Part shown: piece by piece, positions 17,288 through 26,239 of the stretch
Numbering within the stretch: position 1 is the first letter of the stretch
How the letters are laid out: each line of letters begins with the position of its first letter
NCBI RefSeq assembly: GCF_000374025.1
Contig: NZ_KB893176.1
Span: 124,001-188,000, forward strand
From: Spirosoma panaciterrae DSM 21099
GTDB taxonomy: Bacteria > Bacteroidota > Bacteroidia > Cytophagales > Spirosomataceae
Direction: 5' to 3'
Length of the DNA: 64,000 nt
Made by a program: the position numbers and the translations under genes
The notes under the pieces: model-generated
Told to the model about the DNA's origin: nothing
Databases searched by the model: none
The model's input: the letters and a program-made list of their open reading frames with translations, nothing else

Positions 17288-17791
17288 TCATCGCCCCGGC
17301 TGCGCAACAATAACAACATCCGGCGAAGATGAGTTGAGTGACAGTGAATCCCCGGAGGGAAGAATGCGGAATCCACCACCTACTATGTGTTCGTAAAAAA
17401 GTCCTGTAAATCGCCCGACCCTTCCTTCGTAAAAAGTACCTGAGTTGGTTTCTGGAAGGGTAAACTGATAGTCTATATTGGTAAGCTGAACGTTGACTTC
17501 TTTGCCGAAAGTAGATTGAACACCCTTGCGCCAGTATACCGTTTTCATAGTGAGCTGGTTTGCCCCGGCAATGGCAAGCTCTACGGTAAAACTACTGACG
17601 CCCAACTTATTAATACCAGGCTTGTATCCCGTTGAGCCTGGTTGTAACGAAAATAAGGTATCTCCCGAGTCGATGTAGGCCGTCACGATATACCGACCAG
17701 CCGCCCCGGCCGACACCCCGGTAAATTGATCGTCGGGGCGACAGGAGAGCATCCCAACGAGCATCAACAGAAGACCAAGCTTGTTAATCAA
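17288..17791 (-). CDS. Putative lipoprotein of unknown function
   Basis: A 167-residue protein. The start is a TTG at 17789-17791, the only start that gives the lipoprotein signal MINKLGLLLMLVGMLSC with a good lipobox, Cys at 17. An in-frame stop lies six codons upstream. The mature part looks all-beta (RYIVTAYIDSGDTLFSL, SSFTVELAIAGANQLTMK). I do not recognise a family. It is convergent with the DUF4249 gene. It is probably anchored in a membrane facing the periplasm. Confidence 0.6.
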   Translation of the reverse strand: MINKLGLLLMLVGMLSCRPDDQFTGVSAGAAGRYIVTAYIDSGDTLFSLQPGSTGYKPGINKLGVSSFTVELAIAGANQLTMKTVYWRKGVQSTFGKEVNVQLTNIDYQFTLPETNSGTFYEGRVGRFTGLFYEHIVGGGFRILPSGDSLSLNSSSPDVVIVAQPGR

Positions 17792-17943
17792 TTGGAGTAT
17801 GGATACTTAATGGTGGAAGGTTTTCGTAGATGGGTTATCCAAAACGCCCCCCTTTTTAGCCAGCAATGTATGGTAAAAGCCAATCAACACAAAGCGTCTT
17901 TCCTTATTGATAGGCGCACTAAATTAGGCCTAAAAACCGATTA

Positions 17944-18387
17944 ATGAGCGTCTTGGAATGGTTTCTTGAGCCAACGAATCCAGGCCCCGTTGGTAAAGTA
18001 GAGGTAAATCCACCAGAACCAGACGACGATGAACCACCCCGAAAATGGCTCATTTGGTTCGCCATTACTCTAGGGTTCGTTTTAGTTGGTATCGGCCTTT
18101 ATTGGGTATTTAACAATCTGCCTGTATCAGGCATTGAGCCTGTGCTGTTTAAGCTATCCTGGCTGACTATTTATGTCCTGATAAGCCATTTCGTGAAAGT
18201 TACGCCTGATTATACCAATGTGGGCTGGTTAGGCGGACTAATAGATAATCCCTTTCGAATATCCGACGATTACAACAGATGGCTTGCCTTGTTTCAAGCG
18301 GTCTTACTTCCAGGCAAATTAATGGCGTATAGTCTGGTAATGAGCTGGCTTATAGGTCGCCATATTTATAAAAGGCATAAAAAGTAG
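17944..18387 (+). CDS. Membrane protein of unknown function
   Basis: A 147-residue protein with an acidic, Pro-rich N-terminus (PPEPDDDEPPRKWL) and three hydrophobic segments at about 36-57, 68-88 and 117-138. It ends in a basic tail (YKRHKK), suggesting a cytoplasmic C-terminus. I do not recognise a family, and no functional motif is visible. It stands alone between minus-strand genes. Confidence 0.6.
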   Translation: MSVLEWFLEPTNPGPVGKVEVNPPEPDDDEPPRKWLIWFAITLGFVLVGIGLYWVFNNLPVSGIEPVLFKLSWLTIYVLISHFVKVTPDYTNVGWLGGLIDNPFRISDDYNRWLALFQAVLLPGKLMAYSLVMSWLIGRHIYKRHKK

Positions 18388-18510
18388 TGGTGTTCCCTCA
18401 ACAACACCCCGTACAAAGTACAAGACACATCTGCCGAGTGGACGGTATTCTGCGACTTAACGAGGTTTACCGAATACTGACATTTACAATGTCCATTACA
18501 AGTGAGTCCG

Positions 18511-19464
18511 TCAGTTCGGTACTAATCGGCCCTGAGCATCTTCTACGTGCAGGCGGGTCAGGTCAAGCCCATCCAGCACCAGTACGCCCTGAATAGATGA
18601 TTGCTGTTTGGCGTCCTGCTTCCACGACCAGACCAGCTTCCCGGCTGGGGTGTACTCCAGAATCTGCGTACCACTACCGCCCTGATCGGCCCCATGTCCC
18701 TGCCAGTTTGCCACTACCCAATTGCCATTTTTCAGGATCTGAAAGCCCGCGAAAAAGTGAGGGTTTACGACGGGTGGGCCGCTGATACTATCGACAAAAG
18801 CTCCCTTCTTATCGAACCGCTGAAAATTGGCTGAATAACCGCCACTTACCAGCGTTTGCCCGTTACTGAGTCGCTGCGCCTGCCAGGCATGCTGAGCCTT
18901 CTCCTGTTTGGTAAGCTGAGCCTGCCACACAATAGAGCCATCGGGCCTCCCTTCAACTACCCGATCATTGGATGTAATCAGAAAATTTCCATCGACCGTT
19001 TCGCGGATAAGCCGGACATAGTTGAAATCAGGATAATTGATGGTTCGCAGCAAGGTCTGATTCTGATCCAGTTCGAGCAGGACGATCCCCTTTTTGCCTT
19101 GCCAGTTCAACCCAACCAGCATCACATGCCCATTGCGTAGACGTCGGGCGGCAATGGTCCCGTCGTAGGTTGTTAGCTCAGCGACTTTACTGCCCGTTTT
19201 GATGTCGCGCTCTTCATAGCCTTTCCCGGTCCCAAGCATCACTCGCCCCTGCCCAATCAGTTGCAAATCCCGGCCCGCCGGAACCGATACGTAATAGTTT
19301 CGGTCGGGGTGAGCCAAATCGATGTAATTCAGTTTGGATAGCCCTTCATCCCGTAACAGCATCTGCCGGGTGGGGTAACTACCAGAGGAAGGTTGTGAAA
19401 AACCCTCCAGCCCAACCAATACGAAAAGGGCAGAAAATAAGCGGATAATGCTCCAGTTGCTCAT
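18511..19464 (-). CDS. Secreted beta-propeller protein
   Basis: A protein of about 317 residues. The ATG at 19462-19464 gives a signal peptide ending in LEGFSQ. The ATG at 19485 would add seven residues. The mature chain is made of repeated four-strand blades, each with a pattern such as GHVMLVGLNWQGKKGIVLLEL, WVVANWQGHGAD and LVWSWKQDAKQQ, as in PQQ-like or arylsulfotransferase-type propellers. No catalytic motif is clear. It follows the frameshifted lipoprotein and may belong to the DUF1593/pectinesterase block. Confidence 0.7.
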   Translation of the reverse strand: MSNWSIIRLFSALFVLVGLEGFSQPSSGSYPTRQMLLRDEGLSKLNYIDLAHPDRNYYVSVPAGRDLQLIGQGRVMLGTGKGYEERDIKTGSKVAELTTYDGTIAARRLRNGHVMLVGLNWQGKKGIVLLELDQNQTLLRTINYPDFNYVRLIRETVDGNFLITSNDRVVEGRPDGSIVWQAQLTKQEKAQHAWQAQRLSNGQTLVSGGYSANFQRFDKKGAFVDSISGPPVVNPHFFAGFQILKNGNWVVANWQGHGADQGGSGTQILEYTPAGKLVWSWKQDAKQQSSIQGVLVLDGLDLTRLHVEDAQGRLVPN

Positions 19465-19526
19465 AAGTAGGTTATTGATTCGCATTCGCTAAACTCGTTT
19501 AGGGTTAAGGTAGTACGGTTTGAAAA

Positions 19527-19854
19527 TTACTGTTCCTGCACAGGATTCACCTGCCATTGCCGCTCCAGAATCAGGCTATTAAACCCATCTGACTCAGGTG
19601 GGGTAACGATCAGATCGACCGTACCGACAGCCGGTTTTCTGTACGTCAGTACAGGCTCCCCCTTCCTGTCGGCATCGACACCAATAACCGGCATTCAGGA
19701 CGATTTTTAATACATTCCATTCCCCAAATCTGGCCCCCATACCGTCGATACGTAAGGTGTTTCGACCACTGTTGACTTTGGTCGAACTGTCTGGGCAACA
19801 GCCGACAGTACACATAGCAAAAACCAGCAAGCTACTGACTAATAGACAGTTCAT
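19527..19854 (-). pseudogene. Frameshifted lipoprotein gene
   Basis: Reading from the ATG at 19852-19854 gives a lipoprotein signal, MNCLLVSSLLVFAMCTVGC, and a plausible beta-rich chain to about GEWNVLKIVLN. That frame then turns into a Cys/Arg-rich nonsense tail ending at 19594. A second frame takes over near 19690 with protein-like sequence (VDADRKGEPVLTYRKPAVG, VDLIVTPPESDGFN, LERQWQVNP) and stops at 19527-19529. The two halves together would make a normal small lipoprotein of about 108 residues. Either the gene carries a one-base indel near 19670-19692 or the assembly has an error there. The family is unknown. It lies 30 nt after the DUF1593 stop. Confidence 0.65.
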
Positions 19855-19883
19855 ACGATTAACGATTGTTTTGTGGTTCGGCC

Positions 19884-21179
19884 CTATAGCAGCCATTTCC
19901 ATCGGTTAGCCCAATCCAGCAGGACAGCGTTACGCCACTTGCGTACGGTTTTCGCTCCTTGCTGCCGACCGTCAAAAAGGGCTGGGTCTCTCCGGTCGGT
20001 AAACCAGTTGGGACCTAATCGAAAATCGTCGGTATCTTGTCTGCCCGGCCAGATGTTGCTGACAACAAATTTCCCTGTCTGTACCGAAAAGCCTGGAATA
20101 GTTGAGTTGATGGTGTAGGTTAAGATTTCGGCTTGTTTGGGAACGTACCTGATCGCGTAATGGCCTTTCCCCAGATAGTAACCCGGCCATTTCTGCTCCC
20201 CAATCTGCGCCTGAACGGTCATCGTAAAACAGGCAGAATCGGCCGGAATATTGATTTCAGGGCCTTGGATGTGGATTTCCATTATCGAATAAACACCTAC
20301 TGTATCGGTAAGGGTCGTATTCCGGTTGAAAATCGTCCGGGGGCTGTGGGTGAATTTTTCAAAACTACCTCCCCAGCTTTCCCGGTAAGGGTCATTCGGA
20401 TCGCCATCCATCACATAGAGCAACGAAGGGGTATCGCCCATTTTAGGATTGCCTTTGTAGTAGTTCTTAAAATCTTTGCCGAGAAAACCAGCTTCGCGGA
20501 TATAATGGCCGTAGTAGTTTTGGGTATTCAGACTGTCGGGCGCACCTGTATTCGAAAAGAATCCGTTGTAGGAGCCGTTCGCTTCGATGAACCATAGGTT
20601 GGGAAAATTTCGGGCAATGTACGCGTAGCTGTTCGCACTCCATTTCTTATTGGGGCCACCAATCCAGTACACCTTGATCTTGCTTTGAATCGATGGATCG
20701 TCGTGCAGTGCCTGAGCCACATCGTCCAAACCACCCCAAACCAGTACCCAAAGCGGCTGTTTGCCGGGCTTTTTAGCACACTTGATGATCCAGTCCGACC
20801 CTTCGGTAGCCAACGTATACCCTCTGAACGGAGCCGCCCTACGACGACCCTGTTTACAAACAGCCCGCAACGCATCGGGCAACGGATAGCCCTGGCTGTG
20901 CTGACGTAGCTTAGGCAGGTCTTTTTCGTAAAGATCGATCATGGTCAGCAGGTTCTGTTTGGTACCGTTCCCGTACGACGGTGACGACACAAGCCCCTCC
21001 GTTTCGAATCGATCGCTGTACATCAGGAAGTGCGTCATGGACTGATTATCGTCCGGGTCAGTTCCGCCAATATCCGTGCTGATAAGAATCCGTGGCTTAG
21101 TGGGCACAGATTCTTGAGCCCTGAGCGCCAGCGGCACCAATACCAGCCAATAGGCTAAAATCATTTTTTCAATGCTCAT
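19884..21179 (-). CDS. DUF1593 (Sde182-like) nucleoside-hydrolase-like secreted protein
   Basis: A 431-residue exported protein. After a signal peptide ending ALRAQ come RILISTDIGGTDPDDNQSM, the Asp-rich metal-binding N-terminal motif of nucleoside-hydrolase folds, then ETEGLVSSPSYG, PLWVLVWGGLDDVAQAL and KVYWIGGPNKKWSANSY. This is the PF07632 type first described from a cellulose-binding marine protein. The C-terminal 120 residues form a beta-rich domain. The actual substrate is unknown and may be a glycosylated plant compound. It lies 58 nt downstream of the pectinesterase on the same strand. Confidence 0.88.
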   Translation of the reverse strand: MSIEKMILAYWLVLVPLALRAQESVPTKPRILISTDIGGTDPDDNQSMTHFLMYSDRFETEGLVSSPSYGNGTKQNLLTMIDLYEKDLPKLRQHSQGYPLPDALRAVCKQGRRRAAPFRGYTLATEGSDWIIKCAKKPGKQPLWVLVWGGLDDVAQALHDDPSIQSKIKVYWIGGPNKKWSANSYAYIARNFPNLWFIEANGSYNGFFSNTGAPDSLNTQNYYGHYIREAGFLGKDFKNYYKGNPKMGDTPSLLYVMDGDPNDPYRESWGGSFEKFTHSPRTIFNRNTTLTDTVGVYSIMEIHIQGPEINIPADSACFTMTVQAQIGEQKWPGYYLGKGHYAIRYVPKQAEILTYTINSTIPGFSVQTGKFVVSNIWPGRQDTDDFRLGPNWFTDRRDPALFDGRQQGAKTVRKWRNAVLLDWANRWKWLL

Positions 21180-21237
21180 TTTCGAAACTGTAGCCCGAAA
21201 GCCACCACTAAAAACCCTGCGACTTATTACCCGTTGG

Positions 21238-22245
21238 CTAAGGCTGCTGGACGTTAGGGAGCCAGGTTGATTGAGCCGAAAAGATGTTGGTCAGCGTATA
21301 GGATTTAGCTTCTTTAGCTGATAATTGTTTCGACCATCTAACTCGCTTTGACGAGTTTCCACCAGCGCCCGTGCTACCATATTCGGCGTAGAGAACGGTC
21401 TTTTCGTTGGCGGCATTGTCCCAGTTTTCCCAGCCTACGGGCAGGATGTGATCGCCCATATCGGTTCGAATAAAGATCGTTTTGGCATACGGCCGCCACG
21501 GCCGACCCAGGTAGACTTTTTTAGCAGCCGGATCGGCCAGTAGTTTACAGTCGAAGAAAACGAAGCCATACTTCTGGTAGTCGGGTGTAGCGGCTGCGGT
21601 GATGAATGAATCGGACAGACTTTTGATGGTGCAGGACTGAAAAACGGAGATCGATTTACCGAAGATAAAATCGGTAGTGCCCTCGATATAACAGTTTTCG
21701 TAATACTGCCGACTCCCTTCTGCGGCCGCATACAATGTATCCTGATTACCCAGCAGCACGCAGTTTTTGCAAACAAACCGATCCGCATCGACATGTAGCG
21801 CCACCGCCTGCCCCACCCGGCCAGCCGTGTTGCGGATGGTCAGATTTTCCAGGATAATATCGGGAGCGTCGACGAGCACTGTATAGGAAGTGTAGGTACT
21901 GAATTTGCTGTTGCCCGTTCCATCTTTGCCACCAGGGTACGCCTTCCCCGAATAATCGTCGCCTGTAATAATGACCCCTTCTTTGCTTTCGCCAAGGATG
22001 TGAATGTTAGGCTTCCAGGATGGGATAACAAGCTTTTCGGCATACGTACCATTTTTGACATATAGCGTGACGCGCACCTGCATATGATCGCGAAAGCTGT
22101 TGACAGCTTCCTGAATGGTTTTGTAATTCCCACTGCCATCCTGCGCAACGGTAAAGGTGATGGAGGTCGTGGGCGATAGCGTAGACTGACCTCTGGCAAT
22201 CTGTGCACAAGCTATCAGGCAAAAAAATAGAAGCAGTTGTTTCAT
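21238..22245 (-). CDS. Pectinesterase (carbohydrate esterase family 8)
   Basis: A 335-residue exported enzyme that removes methyl esters from homogalacturonan. The signal peptide is residues 1-20. The CE8 right-handed beta-helix motifs are intact: FTVAQDGSGNYKTIQEAV (31-48), GNQDTLY with Asp169, TTDFIFG with Asp192 as the second catalytic acid, and YLGRPW with Arg248. The length is standard and the enzyme should be active. It lies downstream of the DUF3748/GMC unit but is separated from it by a terminator, so it probably has its own promoter and is cotranscribed with the DUF1593 gene. Confidence 0.93.
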   Translation of the reverse strand: MKQLLLFFCLIACAQIARGQSTLSPTTSITFTVAQDGSGNYKTIQEAVNSFRDHMQVRVTLYVKNGTYAEKLVIPSWKPNIHILGESKEGVIITGDDYSGKAYPGGKDGTGNSKFSTYTSYTVLVDAPDIILENLTIRNTAGRVGQAVALHVDADRFVCKNCVLLGNQDTLYAAAEGSRQYYENCYIEGTTDFIFGKSISVFQSCTIKSLSDSFITAAATPDYQKYGFVFFDCKLLADPAAKKVYLGRPWRPYAKTIFIRTDMGDHILPVGWENWDNAANEKTVLYAEYGSTGAGGNSSKRVRWSKQLSAKEAKSYTLTNIFSAQSTWLPNVQQP

Positions 22246-22364
22246 TTGATACTAAATAGGAAATCTGGCAGGCTCCATACTCGTTGCTCATCCGAGAGCC
22301 AATCGCGGACAACAACGTAAACCCAATCAGAGCCCATCTTAACTTCCTCCCTATCGTCAGTAAA

Positions 22365-22399
22365 CCAAAAAAATAGCCTGATGAAAATTCATCAGGCTA
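22365..22399 (-). terminator. Rho-independent terminator after the DUF3748 gene
   Basis: The arms TAGCCTGATGAA and TTCATCAGGCTA (22374-22399) form a perfect 12-bp stem with a 2-nt loop. On the minus strand it is followed by a run of seven T. It ends the GMC / subunit 3 / DUF3748 transcript before the pectinesterase. Confidence 0.85.
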
Positions 22400-22448
22400 C
22401 TCATGAAAATTGAACCGCACCGTTAACACGAACTCTGCAATGAGCCGA

Positions 22449-23825
22449 TCAGAATCCCGTCAACTGAAACAACTGTAGGTATCGCCCGGCAGTGCTCGAC
22501 ACGTACCGATTGTACACGATCTTATCCCCTTTGTTGGACCATACTACGGCATTGATCGGCCGTTGCTCATCGACCGAACGGGGGGTCAGTCGGTGGTATT
22601 TCCCACTCGTTAAATCCGTCAGAAAAATACTGTTGTCCGCCGTATAAGCCACCTGTTTTCCATCGGGACTAAAGTTGAACGTGGTCTGAATCGAAAACGG
22701 CTGGTGGGTCAGTTGCCGAATGGGACCTCCGTTGGGCGAAACACCAAAAATCTGGATCAGACCGTCAGCGTCTTTCGCCAGGAAGCCAATGCGTGAGCCG
22801 TCGGGCAGGCTACGCAACCAGTGCCGGGGGCCTTCTATACCGTGTTCTGTGAAGGTAATCCGGCGTTGCGTAACCCCTGCGGGTGGATTAGGGCGGGTCG
22901 TTGCCGTGCCTTCCAGCGGTTGGCCGGGTTTAGCCCGCGTCAGATCATCCGGCAAGTCAACCACAAACACCTCCGTAACGATCTGATTGGCCTGATTCCG
23001 AACATTACCCTGAAAGGCGATGGCCCGTTTTTGCCAGCTCCCATCGGCTTTACGGTAGCCATCCTGACCAATCCAGGTTTCATCAAACGCCCTTTCGATC
23101 TCATCACTACCCAACTTAGGCTGCTCGGTCACCTGCGTAATAACGGTGGCGAACCACTCCCCATCAAAACAGTCCGCATTGTTCGGATTGTGAACCTTTA
23201 CGGGGTGAGCGGGACTCAAAACGCCCACTGTTCGGAGATCTTTTACAGCCGGGTTCGTTTGGGAAAGCCGCTCCATAACCTCATCGTTATAGGTAAAACT
23301 GATCCGCTGTCCATCTCCACTCCACTGATGGGCGTGGGTTCCTCCGCGTAAAGCTCCCGGCACGAAAGGCGGAGTCAGGCATCGGGCATCCAGAAAATGG
23401 GGTATCTGCGGCTGTTCGACATCCACCAGCACCCCGGTTCGCCGACTCATCGCATACGGGTAACGGGCATCGGCATTGCGGAGTCCATGCAAGAACAGAA
23501 CCTTTGCTTCATTGGGTGAAAACGTAACCGCACCCGCTCCAGGGCCGTATTCGGTCTGGTTAGGCGTTTGATAGATCAGGCTGGTTTTTCCGGTGCTTAC
23601 ATCAAACAATTCAACGGAGCGGGTCTGGCCTAAACCCGTATCGACATTGCGCGTATCATAAACAATCCAGCGATCATCTGGCGAAAAAACCTGGTTATTA
23701 TTCAGCGTATGCCCTTTGGCCTCGAAAGTCAGTTGCGTCTCTATCGGCATGGGTTGTTGTTCTCCTGCCAGCAAGAGCCCCAAAAAGGCCAGCCAGCCAG
23801 GCATCAGATTTTGAAGCGGTATCAT
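22449..23825 (-). CDS. DUF3748 (YidR-like) TolB-type beta-propeller protein
   Basis: A 458-residue protein with repeated PD40/TolB blades: QVFSPDDRWIVYDTRN, VTFSPNEAKVLFLHG, FNFSPDGKQVAYTAD and VVWSNKGDKIVYNR. The GTHAHQWSGDGQRISFTYND and CFDGEWFATVIT segments point to the DUF3748 family, whose E. coli member YidR is linked to oligogalacturonide-associated genes. A hydrophobic N-terminus (LAFLGLLLAG) suggests export. It begins 27 nt after the subunit 3 gene and is probably in one operon with it. The position beside a pectinesterase supports a role with pectin fragments, by inference. Confidence 0.82.
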   Translation of the reverse strand: MIPLQNLMPGWLAFLGLLLAGEQQPMPIETQLTFEAKGHTLNNNQVFSPDDRWIVYDTRNVDTGLGQTRSVELFDVSTGKTSLIYQTPNQTEYGPGAGAVTFSPNEAKVLFLHGLRNADARYPYAMSRRTGVLVDVEQPQIPHFLDARCLTPPFVPGALRGGTHAHQWSGDGQRISFTYNDEVMERLSQTNPAVKDLRTVGVLSPAHPVKVHNPNNADCFDGEWFATVITQVTEQPKLGSDEIERAFDETWIGQDGYRKADGSWQKRAIAFQGNVRNQANQIVTEVFVVDLPDDLTRAKPGQPLEGTATTRPNPPAGVTQRRITFTEHGIEGPRHWLRSLPDGSRIGFLAKDADGLIQIFGVSPNGGPIRQLTHQPFSIQTTFNFSPDGKQVAYTADNSIFLTDLTSGKYHRLTPRSVDEQRPINAVVWSNKGDKIVYNRYVSSTAGRYLQLFQLTGF

Positions 23826-23852
23826 GAACTTGTTCTCTCTGATCTTCGGCTA

Positions 23853-24497
23853 TCAACCCATATCCGCATAGTGTACATCGGGGTCGAAGCTCAGGCCAAA
23901 CTGGTCCAGTACCTCCTTTGGCGGGCCTGCCCACTGATGGGGAGTATTTCCCATATAACCAAGATCGGCAATCCCAGCCTTACTGGTGAAGTACCCGGCA
24001 GCCGTCAGGTTGCGCATACGCGAAAAGAAGGCGACTCCCGGCTTGTGTTCGAGTTTAGCTTTGGCCGGGTAGGCAATATCATCCACTACGGCTATACGCT
24101 GGGGTGGCGTACAATCTGTAAAGGCTTTGCCAAAACGCTGTCGGCATTCATGATCCAGCCAGCTCAGTCCTCCGCGAACCGGGGTCTGCATATCGGGCTG
24201 GTCTTTCAGCATAAACTCAATAAACTGGGGTACACCCACCTGCGATGCACTCGGCGACCGGGCATCGGCAGGCAGAATGATATCGCACAGCAACGTAACC
24301 GTAGCCAGTTCATGAGCCGTCAGGAATTTGGCCGTTTGCAGAGCATTGTCTCTGCGTTGCTCCTCGGGCGACTTTCCGTTCTTAAACTCAGTAATAGCGG
24401 GTTTGGGCACAGGGGCCGTTGGAGAAACCTCAGGCGTTGCGGCCGATAGACTCAGGGTAGTGAGAGGAATCGATTTTAGAATGTCCCGGCGGTTCAT
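23853..24497 (-). CDS. Gluconate 2-dehydrogenase subunit 3 family protein
   Basis: A 214-residue small subunit. The N-terminus MNRRDILKSIPLTTLSL has a Tat-type RR pair followed by a hydrophobic stretch, so it may carry the folded catalytic partner to the periplasm. The body has TVTLLCDIILPADARSPSA, GVPQFIEFMLKD and LDHECRQRFGKAF, typical of this family. Its start codon overlaps the GMC stop (ATGA, 24494-24497), so the two subunits are translationally coupled. In related systems a cytochrome c subunit takes the electrons. None is seen here. Confidence 0.9.
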   Translation of the reverse strand: MNRRDILKSIPLTTLSLSAATPEVSPTAPVPKPAITEFKNGKSPEEQRRDNALQTAKFLTAHELATVTLLCDIILPADARSPSASQVGVPQFIEFMLKDQPDMQTPVRGGLSWLDHECRQRFGKAFTDCTPPQRIAVVDDIAYPAKAKLEHKPGVAFFSRMRNLTAAGYFTSKAGIADLGYMGNTPHQWAGPPKEVLDQFGLSFDPDVHYADMG

Positions 24498-26239
24498 AAG
24501 GATTTCTTTTTGATTTGGTCGATGATGTAGTCCGAAGTGCGCATGGAAGAGGCCAGAATGGTCCAGGTCAGGTTTTTGTCGCCCTGCGACGGAAACGCAG
24601 CCGCATCGACGACAAACAGATTTTTCACCTCATGAGCCTGCTGGAATGCATTGAGGGCGGAGGTTTTGGGGTCGTTCCCCATCCGAATGGTACCCGCTTC
24701 GTGAATGATCCGCCCCGGCGCTTCCAGCCCGTAGTTTCGGTCGGCACTGGGAGCCGGACTAACCCGCTGCCCGCCCATCGCGTGAAGAATTTCGTCGAAG
24801 GTTTGCTGCATATGCCGGGCTTGTTTTATTTCATAATCCGACCACTTATAATTAAACCGCAGCGTAGGAATACCATACTGGTCAACCCGATTTGGGTCGA
24901 TTTCACAATAGTTGCTTTCCATCGGTACGGGTTCACCCCGGCCCGCCATCGATACAAATGCGCCATAATACCGATGATAGTCCTCTTTTAAACTGGCACC
25001 ATACCCACCTGCTTCTTTCTTTTTACCACTGGCATCGGCAATGAGCCCATTGTATGCTTCAATACCACTCATAAAACCAGCATCCGGCATACGCATCCCC
25101 CCACCGTATTCGATGTGGTACCCACGCGGAAAGTCCAGTTTTTTGTTATCGAGCCACCAGGGCGTATAGATATGACAGCTCTGGGCACCATCTTCATTGT
25201 ACCGTTTGCGATTCATCAGGGCGGGTATGAATCCAGACATGGAAGCCCCAGTCGAATCATTCAGGTACTTCCCAACTACGCCCGACCCATTGGCAAGCCC
25301 CCGCTGAAAACGGGACGATTTTGAATTCAGCAGAAGCCGGGCCGACTGGCAGGTACTGGCGGCCAATACCACCAGTTTACCTTTTACGGTTCGCTCCTGT
25401 AAACTGGTCTTATCGACGTACGAAACCCCCGTACACAAGCCACTCTGTGGATCGGTCAGTACCTCACGCGCCATGGCATTGTTGATAAGCGTAAGCTTAC
25501 CCGTTTTCAACGCTGGAATAACCAACGCCGACGACGATGAAAAATCGGCATAGGCCGAACAGGCCCGACCACATTGGGCGCAATAAAAACAGGTTCCCCG
25601 TTCCTGATTGATAGGCTTGGTCAGTACAGCCAGGCGCGAAGGAAATACAGGCACACCGATGCTACGAGCCGCTTTGGTAATCAGCATTTCGTGCAGGCGC
25701 GGTTTAGGGGGCGGCAGGAAAAAGCCATCGGGTTCATTGGGCAAGCCGACATTGGTACCAAACACCCCGATGAGTTTATCGACCCGGTCGTAGTAGGGCT
25801 TCATGTCGTCGTACCCAATCGGCCAGTCGGCACCAATCCCGGAAAGACTGTAACGCCGGAAATCATCGGGCCCAAAACGTAGCGAAATGCGGCCCCAGTG
25901 ATTGGTTCGCCCGCCCAGCATCTGTGAGCGAAACCAGTGGAATTCGGTACCCGTTTCGGCCGAGTAGGGCTCTCCATCAATCTGCCATCCGCCCCAGGCA
26001 GCGTCGAAATCACCGAATGCCCGAACGGTACTCGCTCCTCGCCGTGGTGATTCGTAAGGCCATTTGAGTTGGGTAATGTACTTCGGATCAGCCGGGTCAA
26101 AATAGCCTCCTGCTTCCAGAAGGCAGACGTTGGCACCAGCTTTGGTAAGTTGGTAGGCAGCCATACCCCCACCAGCCCCGGAGCCAATGATGATCACATC
26201 ATACATGGCTAACTCTTTACCATTCAGGTCACAAGACAT
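24494..26239 (-). CDS. GMC family oxidoreductase (FAD-dependent sugar or polyol dehydrogenase)
   Basis: A 581-residue flavoenzyme. The FAD-binding motif is DVIIIGSGAGGGMAAYQL (about 14-31) followed by VCLLEAGG. A Cys cluster, CFYCAQCGRAC (about 217-227), lies where FAD-glucose dehydrogenases hold an iron-sulfur centre. The C-terminal GMC motif reads HEAGTIRMGND with the expected catalytic His, then VVDAAAFPSQGDKNLTWTI. I kept the ATG at 26239 because homologues have a short leader like DLNGKELA before the FAD loop. The enzyme likely oxidises a sugar in the periplasm together with subunit 3. It is the first gene of the operon. Confidence 0.9.
   Translation of the reverse strand: MSCDLNGKELAMYDVIIIGSGAGGGMAAYQLTKAGANVCLLEAGGYFDPADPKYITQLKWPYESPRRGASTVRAFGDFDAAWGGWQIDGEPYSAETGTEFHWFRSQMLGGRTNHWGRISLRFGPDDFRRYSLSGIGADWPIGYDDMKPYYDRVDKLIGVFGTNVGLPNEPDGFFLPPPKPRLHEMLITKAARSIGVPVFPSRLAVLTKPINQERGTCFYCAQCGRACSAYADFSSSSALVIPALKTGKLTLINNAMAREVLTDPQSGLCTGVSYVDKTSLQERTVKGKLVVLAASTCQSARLLLNSKSSRFQRGLANGSGVVGKYLNDSTGASMSGFIPALMNRKRYNEDGAQSCHIYTPWWLDNKKLDFPRGYHIEYGGGMRMPDAGFMSGIEAYNGLIADASGKKKEAGGYGASLKEDYHRYYGAFVSMAGRGEPVPMESNYCEIDPNRVDQYGIPTLRFNYKWSDYEIKQARHMQQTFDEILHAMGGQRVSPAPSADRNYGLEAPGRIIHEAGTIRMGNDPKTSALNAFQQAHEVKNLFVVDAAAFPSQGDKNLTWTILASSMRTSDYIIDQIKKKSL

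Noticed and set aside
18597..19140. Plus-strand frames inside the beta-propeller gene
   Set aside because: They are antisense shadows of a gene with signal peptide and repeated blades.
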